Source: Fontibacter flavus (GTDB lineage Bacteria > Bacteroidota > Bacteroidia > Cytophagales > Cyclobacteriaceae). From it: a stretch of 64,000 nt of DNA. Of this stretch, positions 52,794 to 62,588 are shown piece after piece. The stretch lies in NCBI RefSeq assembly GCF_042432905.1, contig NZ_JBHLWI010000009.1:211127-275126 (forward strand). Direction: 5' to 3'. The notes beneath the pieces were generated by a model. It had not been told where the DNA came from. It worked only from the letters and a program-made list of their open reading frames with translations, and searched no databases. A program made the position numbers and the translations under genes. Each line of letters starts with the position of its first letter. The stretch's first letter is position 1.

Positions 52794-53987
52794 TTAACGG
52801 ACAAACTCCCAGCCTATATCAAGGGTAGGATCTGAACTCAACTCTTTTTCTGTCCAAAAATCCTCCTGATCTTTTAAAAAAAGTCCTCCATTTGTAGACA
52901 CATAAAACTTTTCCTGAAAAAGTTCAACATCTTTTATCAAGAGGCCTTCCAAACCACTGTTTTCAAGTTCAACCAAACTGATTTCAGAAGTATCTCTGTA
53001 GTTTTTCAATTCATATAACTTATCCATCCCCACCCAAACGATAATTCTATCTCCAATCAGTCGAAATCTTAAATCAACATTAGCAGTTGCTATTTGGTTT
53101 AGAGTAAAAGGACTTCCGCTTGGAGAATAATAGAATCCACCTTCGTTGGAAACAAAAAGTTCACCTGATTCACTTGTTTGCAATCCAAAGATGACAAACC
53201 TGCGTAAGTCATTGAATAATGGTGAAACATTTCCGTTTTTTTCAATAAAAAAAGAAGGTTGAAGTCCAGCAATATTGGCAGAAGCAATCCAACCATCTTC
53301 AAATGGAAATACTGAAATAAGATCTTCCATGGAAAACCCTTCAATCTGGTAATCAATTGAAATTTTATTGATTACAGGTTCATTTCTATCTATTACCTGT
53401 CCATTTTCTCCCATTCCGTTCTCCCTAGCATTCAATTCAAGGATAAATACATTTTCTCTTTGGTTAGGATTTTCACTGTACCAGGGTTTCTCCCAAGCTG
53501 AGATTAGAAAATTTTCATTTAATGCAAAATTCGGAATTTCTGACCATCCCGGTTTCAACAAAAATTCTGTTGATAATTCCGGAATATTACGAGCGTTTAA
53601 AAAAACAGTGTTGCTTGAACTATAGTCAATATTTGGGATTATGATCAAAGATCTTCGATTACTTTCTACTCCAACAGTGAACTGTTCTGAAAAAACGTGC
53701 CCAAAACGCATATCAAACGAACGGAAAGCAAATTGATTCTGTCTTCCATCTTCATCAAAATATCCAGGATTATTGATATTGGAATAATATAGTCTATCAT
53801 CAAATTTTCCAAATCGACCAACATCTGCTCTTCCCCAAACTAAATTTGATAAACGTTCAAATTTTACTAATTCCAATACAGGTTCTGTATCATCCATTTC
53901 TTTGTTACAAGAAAGAAGAAAAGTTGACAATACAATTAGGCACAATGTCCAAAAAGTACAGGATAGAATTTTACTGAGATTTTTCAT
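52794..53987 (-). CDS. secreted lipoprotein of unknown function
   Basis: 397 residues with a lipoprotein signal (LIVLSTFLLSC-NKE). The remainder is beta-rich, with repeated hydrophobic strand pairs suggesting a propeller (for example GELFVSNEGGFYYSPSG and EKFYVSTNGGLFLKDQEDFW). No catalytic motif; the family is not recognised. A TTTT/AAAA-flanked hairpin at 54190 lies upstream and belongs to the next gene. Confidence 0.65.
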   Translation of the reverse strand: MKNLSKILSCTFWTLCLIVLSTFLLSCNKEMDDTEPVLELVKFERLSNLVWGRADVGRFGKFDDRLYYSNINNPGYFDEDGRQNQFAFRSFDMRFGHVFSEQFTVGVESNRRSLIIIPNIDYSSSNTVFLNARNIPELSTEFLLKPGWSEIPNFALNENFLISAWEKPWYSENPNQRENVFILELNARENGMGENGQVIDRNEPVINKISIDYQIEGFSMEDLISVFPFEDGWIASANIAGLQPSFFIEKNGNVSPLFNDLRRFVIFGLQTSESGELFVSNEGGFYYSPSGSPFTLNQIATANVDLRFRLIGDRIIVWVGMDKLYELKNYRDTSEISLVELENSGLEGLLIKDVELFQEKFYVSTNGGLFLKDQEDFWTEKELSSDPTLDIGWEFVR

Positions 53988-54186
53988 AACGTTTAATCAA
54001 TTTGATGTAGTTTTTCAATGCTGAGTTGGATTCAAAATTTTTCAGCATTTGAGATAAATAGACTTTTCCAGATTACCAGACTATTTATTGGTGAAATTCA
54101 ATTATAAAAATAATTTAGTTATATAGCAAATAAAACAGAAATAAACTGTTGATTTGTTTAATAATAACTTGAATAAATCATAATTA

Positions 54187-54216
54187 AAAAAAAGCCCCAG
54201 ATGATCTAGGGCTTTT
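54187..54216 (-). terminator. terminator of the CocE-type gene
   Basis: AAAAGCCC/GGGCTTTT stem with an 11-base loop, 20 bp past the stop at 54236 on the minus strand. Confidence 0.8.
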
Positions 54217-54235
54217 GGGGAGTATAAATTTTTTT

Positions 54236-56116
54236 TTATTTTCTAATAACTGGCAAACTGATGCTGCTTGGATATTTATTGGAATGATGGATATTGTTAG
54301 TTGCGACCACACCTTCAGTTTCATCATAATTATTGCCACCGGTGTTCATATTCCTGTCAAATCTTGGGAAGTTGGAAGATGAGATTTCAATTCTGATCCT
54401 GTGACCTTTTTCAAAATAGTTGGAAGTGGACATTGGTGTCATATTGACTTCATATACTTTTCCGTTTTCCATAAACACCTCTTTTTCATACCCTTCTCTG
54501 TATCTTATTCTTTGGATAGTCTCATCCAAGTTATAAGCCCTTCCATCAGGATATACATCGATCAACTTGATCGTGAGATCGGTATCTTTCACATCAGAAG
54601 AGAGGAAGAGTTTTGCTTCAATAAAACCACTCACCTCAATGCCAGATTCCAAAGGTTCAGAGGTATAGACCAAGATGTCTTCTCTTAATTCCATCTCTTG
54701 TTGGTCAAATGAACCGCCCTGAACAGCATTTCCCGTACAGCAAACATTGCCTCCGTTGGAGTTTACAGGGTCCAGGGGATCATATTGGAAGGTGTCCGGA
54801 TTGTCCTTGCCAGGTCTTCTGCTGACCAATTTGCCATCACCTAGACGTGAATTGGCATTTCCTTTACTGTCCAGGTAATAAGTGACCATCTGGGCTTCTT
54901 TAGGAGGCCAGGTATCTGATGTTTGCCATTTGTTGGAACCCATAGTATAATACCTTACCCTTGGCATTTTTTCTTTCATGCCGTTTTCCTCACCTTTTAA
55001 CCAATAGTCAAACCAGCCATAGGTCAGTTCATTATAGTCCAGTCTTGCATCACCGACACTTCTTTCACCTACGATGGTATTTTCTGTTGCCCGGGTAAAA
55101 GCGCAATGAAGGGTAGGAGCGATGACCAGATATTGGTTGTCCCTTATTTTTGGATCTTTTGCATTTTCTCTGACATGGTTAAAAAGCTTCAAGTTGGGAG
55201 TAGAAGCCACATCATACCAGGATACAAACCAGAAGCTAGGCTTTTCAAATTCCATATCATCATGGAAAAGTCCGCCTTCATACCATTTAGGATCATTTGG
55301 TTTACGGGTAATCATTTCCTCATAAATTCCCTGTGGTCCATTGGCATTTTTGATGATGTCCTGTACTGGTAAATGTGCCAGTCCCTTAGCCCAGTCAACT
55401 CTTGGGTATCTTGGAGCCATGTCATAAAAACGCTGCAATCTCAGCAGATCCGCCTGCTCAATACCAACAGGAAGCTTTGGTGACAGAGGGTCATGTTGGG
55501 TGCTGTAGAGCCATGCTGTGAACAGCATTTGACCAGCTCCGCCTCTATACCAGTTACCCTGTTCGTAGAGATCACCTACTCTTCCCACCCCTGCGCCGTA
55601 TCCCTGGGGAATCAAAGCAGTATGGGCAGGATGGTTGAGGGACGCGACTGCCATCTGCCATTCGGCAGTGGAAGAACAGCCGATGGTTCCGATTTTTCCA
55701 TTGCTCCATGACTGATTGGACATCCATTCGAAAGCATCGTAACCATCAGTCAGTGGAACTCCTAAAATGTCCCATTCACCTTCTGAGAAAAATCTACCTC
55801 TTTCATTCTGAACTACATAGGCATATCCTCTCTGAACGGCCTCATAAGCAGTTTGCAGCGTTCTCGTCACCAATTCCCCATCTCTGTAGCTGTTGAAATT
55901 GTATGGGGTACGGGAGAAAATAATTGGTACAGGCTTATCTGTTTTTGGTCGGTAAATGTCTGTGGCCAACCGGACCCCATCTCTCATTGGCATCATGACC
56001 TTTTGGTCTACGATGGCAATTTCTTCTAATTGCTCAAGTATGCTTTTCTCCTGCGCCTGACTTAGTCCAGCGAAAAACAAGAAAAGGAGCAACAAAGGAA
56101 AATGTAATTTTTTCAT
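54236..56116 (-). CDS. CocE/NonD-family (S15) serine hydrolase, secreted
   Basis: 626 residues with a signal peptide (LLLLFLFFAGLSQAQ). The alpha/beta-hydrolase half carries MPMRDGVRLATDIYRP and the nucleophile elbow GTIGCSSTAEW (S148). A helical cap and a C-terminal jelly-roll X-Pro dipeptidyl-peptidase domain follow (about 430-626, GHRIRIEISSSNFPRFDRNM). It cleaves esters, lactam amides or peptides in the periplasm; substrate unknown. Confidence 0.9.
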   Translation of the reverse strand: MKKLHFPLLLLFLFFAGLSQAQEKSILEQLEEIAIVDQKVMMPMRDGVRLATDIYRPKTDKPVPIIFSRTPYNFNSYRDGELVTRTLQTAYEAVQRGYAYVVQNERGRFFSEGEWDILGVPLTDGYDAFEWMSNQSWSNGKIGTIGCSSTAEWQMAVASLNHPAHTALIPQGYGAGVGRVGDLYEQGNWYRGGAGQMLFTAWLYSTQHDPLSPKLPVGIEQADLLRLQRFYDMAPRYPRVDWAKGLAHLPVQDIIKNANGPQGIYEEMITRKPNDPKWYEGGLFHDDMEFEKPSFWFVSWYDVASTPNLKLFNHVRENAKDPKIRDNQYLVIAPTLHCAFTRATENTIVGERSVGDARLDYNELTYGWFDYWLKGEENGMKEKMPRVRYYTMGSNKWQTSDTWPPKEAQMVTYYLDSKGNANSRLGDGKLVSRRPGKDNPDTFQYDPLDPVNSNGGNVCCTGNAVQGGSFDQQEMELREDILVYTSEPLESGIEVSGFIEAKLFLSSDVKDTDLTIKLIDVYPDGRAYNLDETIQRIRYREGYEKEVFMENGKVYEVNMTPMSTSNYFEKGHRIRIEISSSNFPRFDRNMNTGGNNYDETEGVVATNNIHHSNKYPSSISLPVIRK

Positions 56117-56328
56117 AGCATGAGTTTAAATTCTTAACCGTAATAATTTAGGTCAAAAATTTCAAACTCTACCTATTTTTTATTCAAAAGGAAAAATTCA
56201 GAATATGTAAAACCTGAGATGTATTCAATTCAGTAATTTCTATTCTTGGAAATATTGAAAAAATTTAAATATTGATTATTGAGGCATCAATGAAACTCTT
56301 AAAATGAAAATTTATTGTGGTTTAAAAT

Positions 56329-56943
56329 TTACTTATTGTTAAAATTAAAGGTATTCTTAAGTTTGTCTCCGAAAGGTTCCCGATTAGCTCTTTTCTTGGC
56401 CCTTGCTTTTTGCCTCCACCTTTTATCCTGTTCTCTTCCTTTTACCAATACCATTCTGGCAGAAATACCCACTTGCCCTCTGTAAAACTCATTTCTTCCT
56501 GCCAAATTGATGTTTGGTTTGTAATCCAAGGAAATCACAGTACTGGCCACAGTCATTTCGATTCCTGCTATCAGATCCATTCCTGTAGTAGCGTTTCCAT
56601 AGGTATGCAGCACCTGTTTTGTCTCAGGATGTTTCAGCCAGCTTTCTTCCCAACCAGAAGAAAAACCTCCCCCATAATAATAATTAAAGCGCTTTGAAAT
56701 AATGGGATGGTGTTTTTTACCCAAAATATGGATCGTTGTATTTTTATTGAAATCTGACTGAATAATTCCTTCGAGGGTAACTTGTTTAAAAATTCTCTGT
56801 TGCGCGGTTAATCCAACAGTCCTGCTAAAATCATTGCTTCCCAGCCTGATACCGACAGCAGATGCGTAACGCTGACCGTAAACTGCGGGGCTTGATAGTG
56901 AGGCAACTAAAATAAACAGTGGTATTATTAAAATTCGATTCAT
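56329..56943 (-). CDS. exported protein, probably small outer-membrane beta-barrel
   Basis: 204 residues with a signal peptide ending VYGQ. The mature part alternates short amphipathic strands (YASAVGIRLGSNDF; YYYGGGFSSGWEES; VISLDYKPNINLAGRNEFYR) typical of small barrels, and ends with a strongly basic tail (RWRQKARAKKRANREPFGDK). No named family recognised. Confidence 0.65.
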   Translation of the reverse strand: MNRILIIPLFILVASLSSPAVYGQRYASAVGIRLGSNDFSRTVGLTAQQRIFKQVTLEGIIQSDFNKNTTIHILGKKHHPIISKRFNYYYGGGFSSGWEESWLKHPETKQVLHTYGNATTGMDLIAGIEMTVASTVISLDYKPNINLAGRNEFYRGQVGISARMVLVKGREQDKRWRQKARAKKRANREPFGDKLKNTFNFNNK

Positions 56944-56999
56944 AAAATTTTCAAAAGATTACTCATTACCTCAATTTCTGTTCCAAATTTTAGTTGCTA

Positions 57000-57719
57000 T
57001 TACCAGTCATCATTTTGAAAATCATCAGATTTTGTTTTTGACTCTTGTTCAATAAAATCCTGGAAAATCGCCAATCCACTTTCCTCCACCTTTACCTCAT
57101 TTAGGTGCAATAGATTTTTGACATTTTTTAGACTTTCATACGTAGGTGAAGCGATGTGTTTGGGTATCCTGAACAACCTATGATCTTTTTTGTCGAATGC
57201 TGATGAGGTAGAACTTCCAAAAAAGTAGGGGAGAAGGGTTTGCGAACAACTAATTCCAATCAGGTCAATTCTATACCCGTCAAAGTAAGTGTTAACTCTT
57301 TGATTGATATCCTCGAAGAACTCAAGGGTTTCAGCTAGTCTTACTCTTGATCCGGCTCTGGATTTGCCTTTAGTTTTAAGGTATTTGATCTGACTTTTGC
57401 CTTGTTTTTTTCTGACCATATAAGACCTGAAAACTTTGTGGTCCACTATTTCTTCGTTTTCAACCAAAGCAACAGAAGCTAAACCGGACCTGATGAGAAT
57501 CAAAACAAAATTTTTGAAATCTGAACTTTTTAATTCAGAAGCTCCAAGTTCAAAGTCCATTTGCATAGATAATCTGATGGACAGCAATTTGTCTTGTTCT
57601 TGTGTAGAAAAAATAATTTTTCTTTTCTTCGGTAAGTATTCAAGCATCAATTTCCTGTTTTTTAAATACTTAAAAAACTTTAATATCCAATCATCTTCAA
57701 ATAATTGCTGCTTCATCAA
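57000..57719 (-). CDS. bVLRF1-type protein, putative peptidyl-tRNA hydrolase
   Basis: 239 residues. The middle (about 65-170) matches the VLRF1 (Vms1/ANKZF1-like release factor 1) fold: a hydrophobic strand, FVLILIRSGLASVALVENEE, then the loop FRSYMVRKKQGKSQIKYLKT and GKSRAGSRVRLAETLEFFED. In eukaryotic Vms1 the loop Gln (Q295) takes the place of the eRF1 GGQ Gln and releases nascent chains from stalled 60S ribosomes; Q110 here is the equivalent by motif. Bacterial VLRF1 groups are known from computational work; activity in this lineage is inferred. It is divergent from a HEAT-repeat gene. Confidence 0.7.
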   Translation of the reverse strand: MMKQQLFEDDWILKFFKYLKNRKLMLEYLPKKRKIIFSTQEQDKLLSIRLSMQMDFELGASELKSSDFKNFVLILIRSGLASVALVENEEIVDHKVFRSYMVRKKQGKSQIKYLKTKGKSRAGSRVRLAETLEFFEDINQRVNTYFDGYRIDLIGISCSQTLLPYFFGSSTSSAFDKKDHRLFRIPKHIASPTYESLKNVKNLLHLNEVKVEESGLAIFQDFIEQESKTKSDDFQNDDW

Positions 57720-57783
57720 ACTTACCTTAAGATATTCTTTTTATGGTCTTATTTTTGCACGAAGATATAAACTCTTAAAGACC

Positions 57784-58317
57784 ATGCAGCAAAAAATTCA
57801 GGACCTCTTTCGTAAAATGTGTGATAAAGATGAATCGGAAGCTTTCTTTTATGCCGATCAGCTTGCCAAAATCGGTACAGAAGAAGTGCTATCAAAATTA
57901 TTGGAGCTTTTACGATCAGAGGATTTTGATGAGGCCTACCTTGCTGCAAGAGCATTGAGCAAAATGGGAGATAACCAAGTTGCCCTGGAACCTTTACTTG
58001 AAGTAATTCATTCTAAAAGCAATCAACATAGAAACGGTGCATTTGTCGAAATGCTGGAAGGTTTTGACCTGAGCAACAATTTTGTTGACTTATTCAGGAT
58101 CTACCTATTTGGAAACTTCAAGGCCTCACTCCTGGCAAAAGAGTTATTGGATTCCGTTGAGTTTGACATTACTCCAAGAGTCTTGAAAAAGGCTGAAAAG
58201 CATTGGAAGCATTTTATCAACAATACCAATGCTGAATCGGATGACTTCATCCTAAAAAAGGATGAAGTAGAAACTATGTTGCAGGAAATGAGGGATTTAT
58301 TTAATGAAAATCAGTAA
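57784..58317 (+). CDS. HEAT-repeat protein
   Basis: 177 residues from ATG 57784 (MQQKIQDLFRKMCDKDESEA); the open frame extends far upstream but crosses the divergent gene, and a TATTTTTG box at 57750-57757 favours this start. It is all-helical with two to three HEAT-like units (TEEVLSKLLELLRSEDFDEA; YLAARALSKMGDNQVALEPL). No enzyme motif; likely a scaffold. It shares a 64-bp divergent promoter with the bVLRF1-type gene. Confidence 0.7.
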   Translation: MQQKIQDLFRKMCDKDESEAFFYADQLAKIGTEEVLSKLLELLRSEDFDEAYLAARALSKMGDNQVALEPLLEVIHSKSNQHRNGAFVEMLEGFDLSNNFVDLFRIYLFGNFKASLLAKELLDSVEFDITPRVLKKAEKHWKHFINNTNAESDDFILKKDEVETMLQEMRDLFNENQ

Positions 58318-58334
58318 CTTTTACTTACCATTTG

Positions 58335-58967
58335 ATGTTTAATACTTATATGCAATTTAAAGACGTCATATTGCTTCATGAGGATTTCTTAAATGACTTT
58401 GGATTCAGGTTAGATGGCCGTTCCCTTTATTATGTCAAAGAGATAACCTTAGGAAAGCAGATGTTATTTTTTCATCATACCCAATATGAGGAGGTTTCCT
58501 ATTTAGAATATCATTTGGGAATAAGAAACGAAAAAGTTGAGAACATTGTCCATCGCTTTTTACCTTCCCTTGGTGATTACAAAGAGAGAAGCATAACCTT
58601 AGTGACAACTTTGGATAGCATTGACAGTAAATTGCCGAGAAGGTTTTTGGTGGATAATGACCAGGAAATCAATGAAGTAATCCGTGGTGTTGAAAAGTTT
58701 TTAGTCTCTAAAGGTTTCGGATACCTTGATGCTTTGTCCAGTGGTGAATCTTTGGAAAGATTTTTCAATAGTGACATTGATACCCCTATACCCACACAAA
58801 ATTTTACTTATAGGTCAGCGAGAGGGGCTACCTTGGCCAAACTCTATAATCCTAAAGTGTATGAAGATGTTAAAAATAAATACTTGACCATGCTTCATGA
58901 AAAACAAGTAACTCCATTTACGCTTGCAAGTTTTATCAACCTGCTTGATTACCTGGAGCACATTTGA
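58335..58967 (+). CDS. conserved hypothetical protein
   Basis: 210 residues, soluble, no signal. YLEYHLGIRNEKVENIVHRF and RRFLVDNDQEINEVIRGVEK are the best-ordered parts; the second half is helical. No family recognised. It begins 17 bp after the HEAT-repeat gene and is probably cotranscribed with it. Confidence 0.65.
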   Translation: MFNTYMQFKDVILLHEDFLNDFGFRLDGRSLYYVKEITLGKQMLFFHHTQYEEVSYLEYHLGIRNEKVENIVHRFLPSLGDYKERSITLVTTLDSIDSKLPRRFLVDNDQEINEVIRGVEKFLVSKGFGYLDALSSGESLERFFNSDIDTPIPTQNFTYRSARGATLAKLYNPKVYEDVKNKYLTMLHEKQVTPFTLASFINLLDYLEHI

Positions 58968-58998
58968 TTCGTCCTTTTTGTCAACTATACTTGAGCCT

Positions 58999-59274
58999 TT
59001 ATCCGATTCTCTTTTTCAGATAAGAATAGTGATTTTTGGACCATGCTCTTGCCAAGGCTGCAACATGAAAAACCTTCTCACATCCCTCCATGGCAACCTT
59101 AATCGAATCTGAATCCAAAATGTCTCCAACAAAAATGCTGATGTTGGGGTGAACAAGTTGTGGGCTCTTGGCTTTGTTTCTGACCAAAATATGTATTTCT
59201 TCGCCACCTTCGGCCAGTTTCATTGTAAGTCTTTGACCCAAATAACCTGTTGCTCCTGATATAAAAGTCTTCAT
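58999..59274 (-). pseudogene. NAD-dependent epimerase/dehydratase, 3'-truncated
   Basis: 91 codons. The Rossmann start is intact (KTFISGATGYLGQRLTMKLA with GxxGxxG) and runs to GCEKVFHVAALARAWSKN, where the YxxxK catalytic part should still be 60-80 residues away. The family is normally about 320 residues. The reading diverges after NHYSY and stops, so most of the gene is missing. Confidence 0.7.
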
Positions 59275-59455
59275 TTAATTTTCAATTGAAATTCCAGTAT
59301 AAAATTTCATTATAAAAATAGCGAAAACCTAAAAACAAACTCAATATTGCAAAAATCTATATCCCTTGGTCTTTTTGGATCTATAATCACTAAATCCCAA
59401 AATCTTGAGGTGAAAAACTCACAAACTAATCAAAACAATATGCTACAAGGTTTCA

Positions 59456-61951
59456 TCAAGGCTTAAAATCATTTTTTTTTGGTACTCCTTTTATAGCTTT
59501 TGCCTGAAAAGGATCCTCAGGCCAAGAATGCTTTGGATACCTTCTTTTTAACTCTTTCTTTACCTCATGATAAGTATTTGTCCAAAAGCTTCTCAGGTCT
59601 CCCGTTACCTGTACGGGTTTGTATCCGGGCGAAAGCAGATGCAACAGCAAGGGGACTTTGCCATTGTTTACGGTCGGACCTGATAATAACCCAAACAGCT
59701 CTTGTAACCTAACAGAGAGTATTGGTTGCTCTCCATCAGGACGGTATTCTATTTTGATGGAACTTCCGCTGGGGACTTGTGTTTTTTCTGGTGCAAGCTC
59801 ATTGAGCAAAAGCTGTTGCTCATAACTCAAAGCATGGAAAAGGATATTGTGAAGATCCAGTTTTCTGAGATCCTCATTTTTCCTGACATTCTCCAAATAA
59901 GGTAACAGCCAGCTTTTGGCATCTTTCAATAAATTTTCAAGAGTCCAATCAGGCCAAGCTTGGTCTGGGTTCCAAATTCTTAAAGAATTTACCCTATTAA
60001 TAATTTGAAGTACCGATTCTGAAAAATCCAACAATCCCTCTCCATGCTCAGCCACCGCTTTCAACACTGCCTGCTTTCTTTCCTCTGAAGAAACCTTTTC
60101 AAGAGGGCTTGACTTTAGGATAATGTTACCAATTGAAAGGTTATTCGTAGCTATTAATCCTCCTTTTTTCGGCTCCCAAATGATCACTTTCCGTTCTTTG
60201 ACCATAGGTAAAAGATCCTTGGGGTTAATAGGGGAAGCTAGGAATATTTTTCCAACGCCTTCACGTGCATCGATATGGGATATGGCCAGCCAGGATTCGT
60301 GAGCCAAATCATCCTGATGGCTGATCATGGCAATTTTCCCATTGGCCAGTTGGAATTGGGCGTTATTTCCTGGCCTCGAACTTGCGACCCTTTCAGGATA
60401 GGCATAAGCTAGTAATAAGCCTGTTTCATAAGGGTCTACAGGATTATTACTGGCTTCAATACCGAATAGTCTTCGGTATTGGCTCGCAATTTTTTCCACT
60501 TTATTATAACCTTTGACAGATAACTGCTCCTTCCTTATTCTTCTAAGGGCTTCAATCCTGAGATTGATATCCACACCATTTTCTGAAGTCATAGGATCTC
60601 TTTCTTCTAAGAGGGCAGCAATATCAATAGCCAAAGAAATTTTGCCCATCTCTTCTGCCAAGACCAACATATGAGCAATTCTTGGATGTGCCGGAATCCT
60701 ATGGATTTTTTTGCCATGCGCTGTGATCTTCCCATCTTCAATGGCATTGATTTGCTCTAAAATTTCCATGGCCTGAGCAACAGCTCCAGCTGGTGGGGGA
60801 GACAACCAGGCCATTTTTTGAAAATCCTCAATACCCCATTGGATCAGATCTAAAACCAGAAAAGCCAAATCAGCTACCAGAATTTCAGGAGTACGGAAAT
60901 CATCCAAATATTGATGACTGGCAATGGACCACATCCGGTAACAAGTGCCTGGACCTAATCTTCCTGCACGACCAGCCCTCTGGTCTGCTGCGTCTTTGGA
61001 AATTTTGATGGTTTCAAGCCTGCTCAAACCAGACCGTGGGTTGAATTTAGAAGTTCTGCCATATCCGCTGTCCACGACAACAGTAATACCTTCTATAGTC
61101 AAGCTTGTCTCTGCAATGGAAGTCGCTAAAACTACTTTTCTTTTTCCTTTTTTGTTGGGTAGAATGGCCTGAATCTGAGCCGTCGGGGATAATTGCCCAT
61201 AAAGCGGATGGATAGAAAAATCAGGAAGGCTTTTTCTCAAAAGTGTCTCCGTCCTTTTGATTTCACCTTGACCTGGCAGAAAAACCAAAATATCCCCGGT
61301 ATGTTTTTTTGCTGCTTCTGACACAGTTTTGGCAGCCATTTCAGACATCATCATCATGTCAAAATCTCCGGTATATTGAACCTCTACCGCATACATTCTG
61401 CCTTTACTGCTAACCGATGGTGCATTTAGTAACTTTGTGAGTTCTGGCATATCCAAAGTGGCAGACATGACCAAAATACGAAGATCTGGTCTAAGGACTT
61501 CCTGTGCCTCCCTGCAAAGTGCCATGGCGAGGTCTGCATGGATATTGCGCTCGTGAAATTCATCAAAAATCACCATACCCACTTCTTCTAAGGCATTGTC
61601 CTGATGCAACATCCTGGTCAGAATTCCCTCTGTCAGCACTTCTAGTCTTGTGCTGGTTGAAACCTGATTATCAAACCTGATCCTGTAACCAACAGTTTCC
61701 CCAACTTTCTCACCTAAAAGATCTGCCATTCTCAGTGCAATTGACCTTGCAGCCAATCTCCTTGGTTCAAGCATCAGAATTTTTTTCCCTTTTAAAAATG
61801 GTTCATTTAAAAGAGCCAAAGGTAATACTGTACTTTTCCCTGCTCCTGGAGGAGCATTGACAATTAAGGTGTTGGAAGAAGAAAGCTGCTTGCTTACAGT
61901 GGATAAAATATCCACTATGGGTAATTCAACAGTTGAGGGATCGAAATTCAA
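59456..61951 (-). CDS. hrpB: ATP-dependent DEAH-box helicase HrpB
   Basis: 831 residues, normal length. Walker A PPGAGKST (34-41), DEFH (130-133), SAT motif (VMSATLD) and motif VI DQRAGRAGR precede the helicase-associated domain and the HrpB C-terminal domain (GYKPVQVTGDLRSFWTNTYH; then RRYPKHSWPEDP). It is a DExH RNA-helicase-like protein whose substrate in bacteria is poorly defined. Complete. Confidence 0.95.
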   Translation of the reverse strand: MNFDPSTVELPIVDILSTVSKQLSSSNTLIVNAPPGAGKSTVLPLALLNEPFLKGKKILMLEPRRLAARSIALRMADLLGEKVGETVGYRIRFDNQVSTSTRLEVLTEGILTRMLHQDNALEEVGMVIFDEFHERNIHADLAMALCREAQEVLRPDLRILVMSATLDMPELTKLLNAPSVSSKGRMYAVEVQYTGDFDMMMMSEMAAKTVSEAAKKHTGDILVFLPGQGEIKRTETLLRKSLPDFSIHPLYGQLSPTAQIQAILPNKKGKRKVVLATSIAETSLTIEGITVVVDSGYGRTSKFNPRSGLSRLETIKISKDAADQRAGRAGRLGPGTCYRMWSIASHQYLDDFRTPEILVADLAFLVLDLIQWGIEDFQKMAWLSPPPAGAVAQAMEILEQINAIEDGKITAHGKKIHRIPAHPRIAHMLVLAEEMGKISLAIDIAALLEERDPMTSENGVDINLRIEALRRIRKEQLSVKGYNKVEKIASQYRRLFGIEASNNPVDPYETGLLLAYAYPERVASSRPGNNAQFQLANGKIAMISHQDDLAHESWLAISHIDAREGVGKIFLASPINPKDLLPMVKERKVIIWEPKKGGLIATNNLSIGNIILKSSPLEKVSSEERKQAVLKAVAEHGEGLLDFSESVLQIINRVNSLRIWNPDQAWPDWTLENLLKDAKSWLLPYLENVRKNEDLRKLDLHNILFHALSYEQQLLLNELAPEKTQVPSGSSIKIEYRPDGEQPILSVRLQELFGLLSGPTVNNGKVPLLLHLLSPGYKPVQVTGDLRSFWTNTYHEVKKELKRRYPKHSWPEDPFQAKAIKGVPKKNDFKP

Positions 61952-61985
61952 GGTGGTCTAATTTTCAGGCAAAAGTAAAAAAAAA

Positions 61986-62017
61986 TACCACTGCATGGCT
62001 AATGCTATGCAGTGGTA
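61986..62017 (-). terminator. terminator of the DUF2911 gene
   Basis: TACCACTGCAT/ATGCAGTGGTA, an 11-bp perfect stem with a 10-base loop, followed on the minus strand by a long T run. Confidence 0.9.
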
Positions 62018-62037
62018 CATTGATGATTTAGCGGAAA

Positions 62038-62553
62038 CTACTCCACTTTAGCTGATGCACGTCCGTATTCCCAACGAACTTCAAATCCATCAGGTTTTAC
62101 TTCATACACCAATCTTTCCTCAAAAGAAGAGCCTTGTCCGGAAGATACCTTTACCCTAAGCGCATCCTGACTTTCATCGTAGGAATAGGAACCCCATTGC
62201 TTAGCCACTTTATTGAAAATGAATGTTGATTCATATTCTCCTGGGATAATAAAGAAACTGTATTTTCCAGCAGGAAGCGTTTGGCCTTGAATTTTGATAT
62301 CCTTGGTGGTTTCAAAAGTTGTGGCATCATTGGCACCTGCTCTCCATACCTGGCCTAACGGAACCAGATCACCCCAAATGGTCCTTCCTTTTACTGCAGG
62401 ACTGCTATACTGAATGGTGATTTTTGCACCATTGATTTCTCCCTCAGCAGTGCGTGCAGGACTGGGTTTCTCATCCTGTGCCTGAGCCAATAGGCTTACC
62501 ATCAGGAAAATACCGGCCAATAGGCCTAGTTTTTTGAAAACTGTTTTTTTCAT
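62038..62553 (-). CDS. DUF2911 exported protein
   Basis: 171 residues with a signal peptide (LGLLAGIFLMVSLLAQAQ). The DUF2911 core is clear: ITIQYSSPAVKGRTIWGDLV, PLGQVWRAGANDATTF, LPAGKYSFFIIPG and WGSYSYDESQDALRV. It is a small beta-sandwich found in Bacteroidota; function unknown. Single gene with a terminator. Confidence 0.9.
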   Translation of the reverse strand: MKKTVFKKLGLLAGIFLMVSLLAQAQDEKPSPARTAEGEINGAKITIQYSSPAVKGRTIWGDLVPLGQVWRAGANDATTFETTKDIKIQGQTLPAGKYSFFIIPGEYESTFIFNKVAKQWGSYSYDESQDALRVKVSSGQGSSFEERLVYEVKPDGFEVRWEYGRASAKVE

Positions 62554-62588
62554 GGTTATTCTGAATTTATTAATTGGGTTATGTTATC

